A stretch of DNA of 64,000 nt from contig CAXXJK010000004.1 of NCBI GenBank assembly GCA_963665595.2, positions 766,217 to 830,216 of the forward strand, given 5' to 3'. The translations under genes were made by a program, and so were the position numbers. The notes under the pieces are model-generated. The model was given only the letters and a program-made list of their open reading frames with translations, did no database searches and had not been told where the DNA came from. Source of the stretch: G963665595 sp963665595. Its GTDB lineage: Bacteria; Actinomycetota; Coriobacteriia; Coriobacteriales; CADBOM01. Position 1 is the first letter of the stretch. Every line of letters begins with the position of its first letter. This document shows positions 63,380-64,000 of the stretch, one piece after another.

Positions 63380-64000
63380 TCAGAAGTAGCGTTTGGCGAG
63401 GCGCTCGAACGCGGGGAGTGAACGTTTGATGGTCTCATGGCTGGTGCAGTACGCCAAGCGCACATAACCAGGGCAGCCAAATCCTGTCATGGGAACGAGC
63501 AAGAGATGTTCTTCCTGGGCAGCCACACAAAAACTGCCTTCGTCGGGCACCGGAGATTTCATGAACAGGTAAAAGGCACCGTCGGGTTTTACGCAGTCAA
63601 ATCCATAGGCAGTGAGTGCCTCGTAGAGTTCCTTGCGGTTACGATCGTAGAAGGCGATGTCGGTTTCCGCGTCCAAGCAACGCGCGACGGCTTTCTGTTG
63701 CAGACTGGGTGCGTTTACGTAACCCAACAAGCGGTTAGCGATCGAACAACCCTGTTTGATGGTTTCTGCTTCATCGAGTTCATCGGGCAACACAAGGTAG
63801 CCGATACGCTCTCCCGGCAAGCTCAGGCTTTTGCTGAAGGAGTACCCTACCACGGTATTGTGATAGTACTTGGTGAGGTAGGGAACCTCAACACCATCAT
63901 AGGCAAGTTCGCGGTAGGGCTCGTCGCTTACCAGATAGATGCTGGTGTTAAACTCGCGTTCCTTTGTCTCCATGATGGCGGCCATCTTCTTGATGGTTTC
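63380..64000 (-). CDS. PLP-dependent aminotransferase, class I/II (partial)
   Basis: The C-terminal part (206 residues, 63380-64000) of a fold type I aminotransferase. The Schiff-base lysine region is visible in YSFSKSLSLPGERIGYL, with VSDEPYRELAYDG before it and the C-terminal domain after. The frame continues past the window edge, so the N-terminal half is missing. It is probably an aspartate- or tyrosine-type aminotransferase; the substrate is not resolved. Confidence 0.88.
   Translation of the reverse strand, partial: ETIKKMAAIMETKEREFNTSIYLVSDEPYRELAYDGVEVPYLTKYYHNTVVGYSFSKSLSLPGERIGYLVLPDELDEAETIKQGCSIANRLLGYVNAPSLQQKAVARCLDAETDIAFYDRNRKELYEALTAYGFDCVKPDGAFYLFMKSPVPDEGSFCVAAQEEHLLLVPMTGFGCPGYVRLAYCTSHETIKRSLPAFERLAKRYF

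Noticed and set aside
1..64000. CRISPR arrays, prophages, insertion sequences or rRNA operons
   Set aside because: No regularly spaced repeats, transposase or phage genes, or rRNA stretches were recognised. The tRNA-Ile/tRNA-Ala pair stands alone after gyrA.

Overview
The window spans the chromosomal replication origin of a low-to-mid GC member of the Actinobacteria. The best fit is class Coriobacteriia, probably Eggerthellaceae; genus not assigned. Three things point there: the order rpmH-rnpA-yidD-yidC-jag-rsmG-parA-parB | dnaA-dnaN-recF-dciA-gyrB-gyrA-tRNA-Ile-tRNA-Ala; several membrane-bound LuxR-type regulators of about 490 residues (many transmembrane helices followed by a LuxR helix-turn-helix); and a set of molybdopterin and flavin reductases paired with MFS transporters. 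These assignments come from reading the sequence, not from a database search.

Layout. 82-6437 (minus) encodes an overlapping AddA/AddB-like helicase-nuclease pair. 6532-11941 (minus) is the origin-left operon, with two parS-type sites, each inside a perfect 34-bp palindrome, between parA and rsmG. 11942-14296 is a two-part origin: AT-rich DNA upstream of dnaA, and a dnaA-dnaN spacer holding a clear DnaA-trio element. 14297-22258 (plus) runs dnaN, recF, dciA, gyrB, gyrA and two tRNAs. All replication genes point away from the origin.

22414-34188 is accessory DNA: a LarA-family nickel-pincer racemase homologue, a two-CDGSH iron-sulfur protein, a broken LuxR regulator, a Tat-lipoprotein flavocytochrome-type reductase with a frameshift, an MFS transporter and two tandem LuxR membrane regulators. 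34495-36185 is a biotin module: BirA operator, birA, bioY. 36304-44551 holds a flavodoxin/ferredoxin fusion, divergent polyphosphate genes (ppk1 and a two-domain PPK2), a HAD phosphatase, a radical SAM HemN/HemW relative and a PNPOx-like protein. 44622-45583 is ribU under an FMN riboswitch with its terminator and promoter.

45812-57491 is a molybdoenzyme island: two cytoplasmic-looking molybdopterin oxidoreductases, each followed by a two-cluster ferredoxin subunit, plus an FKBP-type isomerase, two tiny cysteine-rich proteins, two MFS transporters and a LuxR membrane regulator, with a possible leader attenuator in front. 57653-64000 carries an amidase, an MGDG/diacylglycerol-type glycosyltransferase, a frameshifted ychF, an operon of a secreted calcium-repeat-like protein, an ECF sigma factor and an RsgI-like anti-sigma factor, and the end of an aminotransferase.

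The origin and its neighbours are much more AT-rich than the distal parts: by hand count 13801-13860 has 19 G+C of 60 and 60301-60360 has 33 of 60. Three genes are broken by frameshifts (25503-27031, 27108-29280, 60146-61221). Sequencing error and true decay cannot be told apart here.
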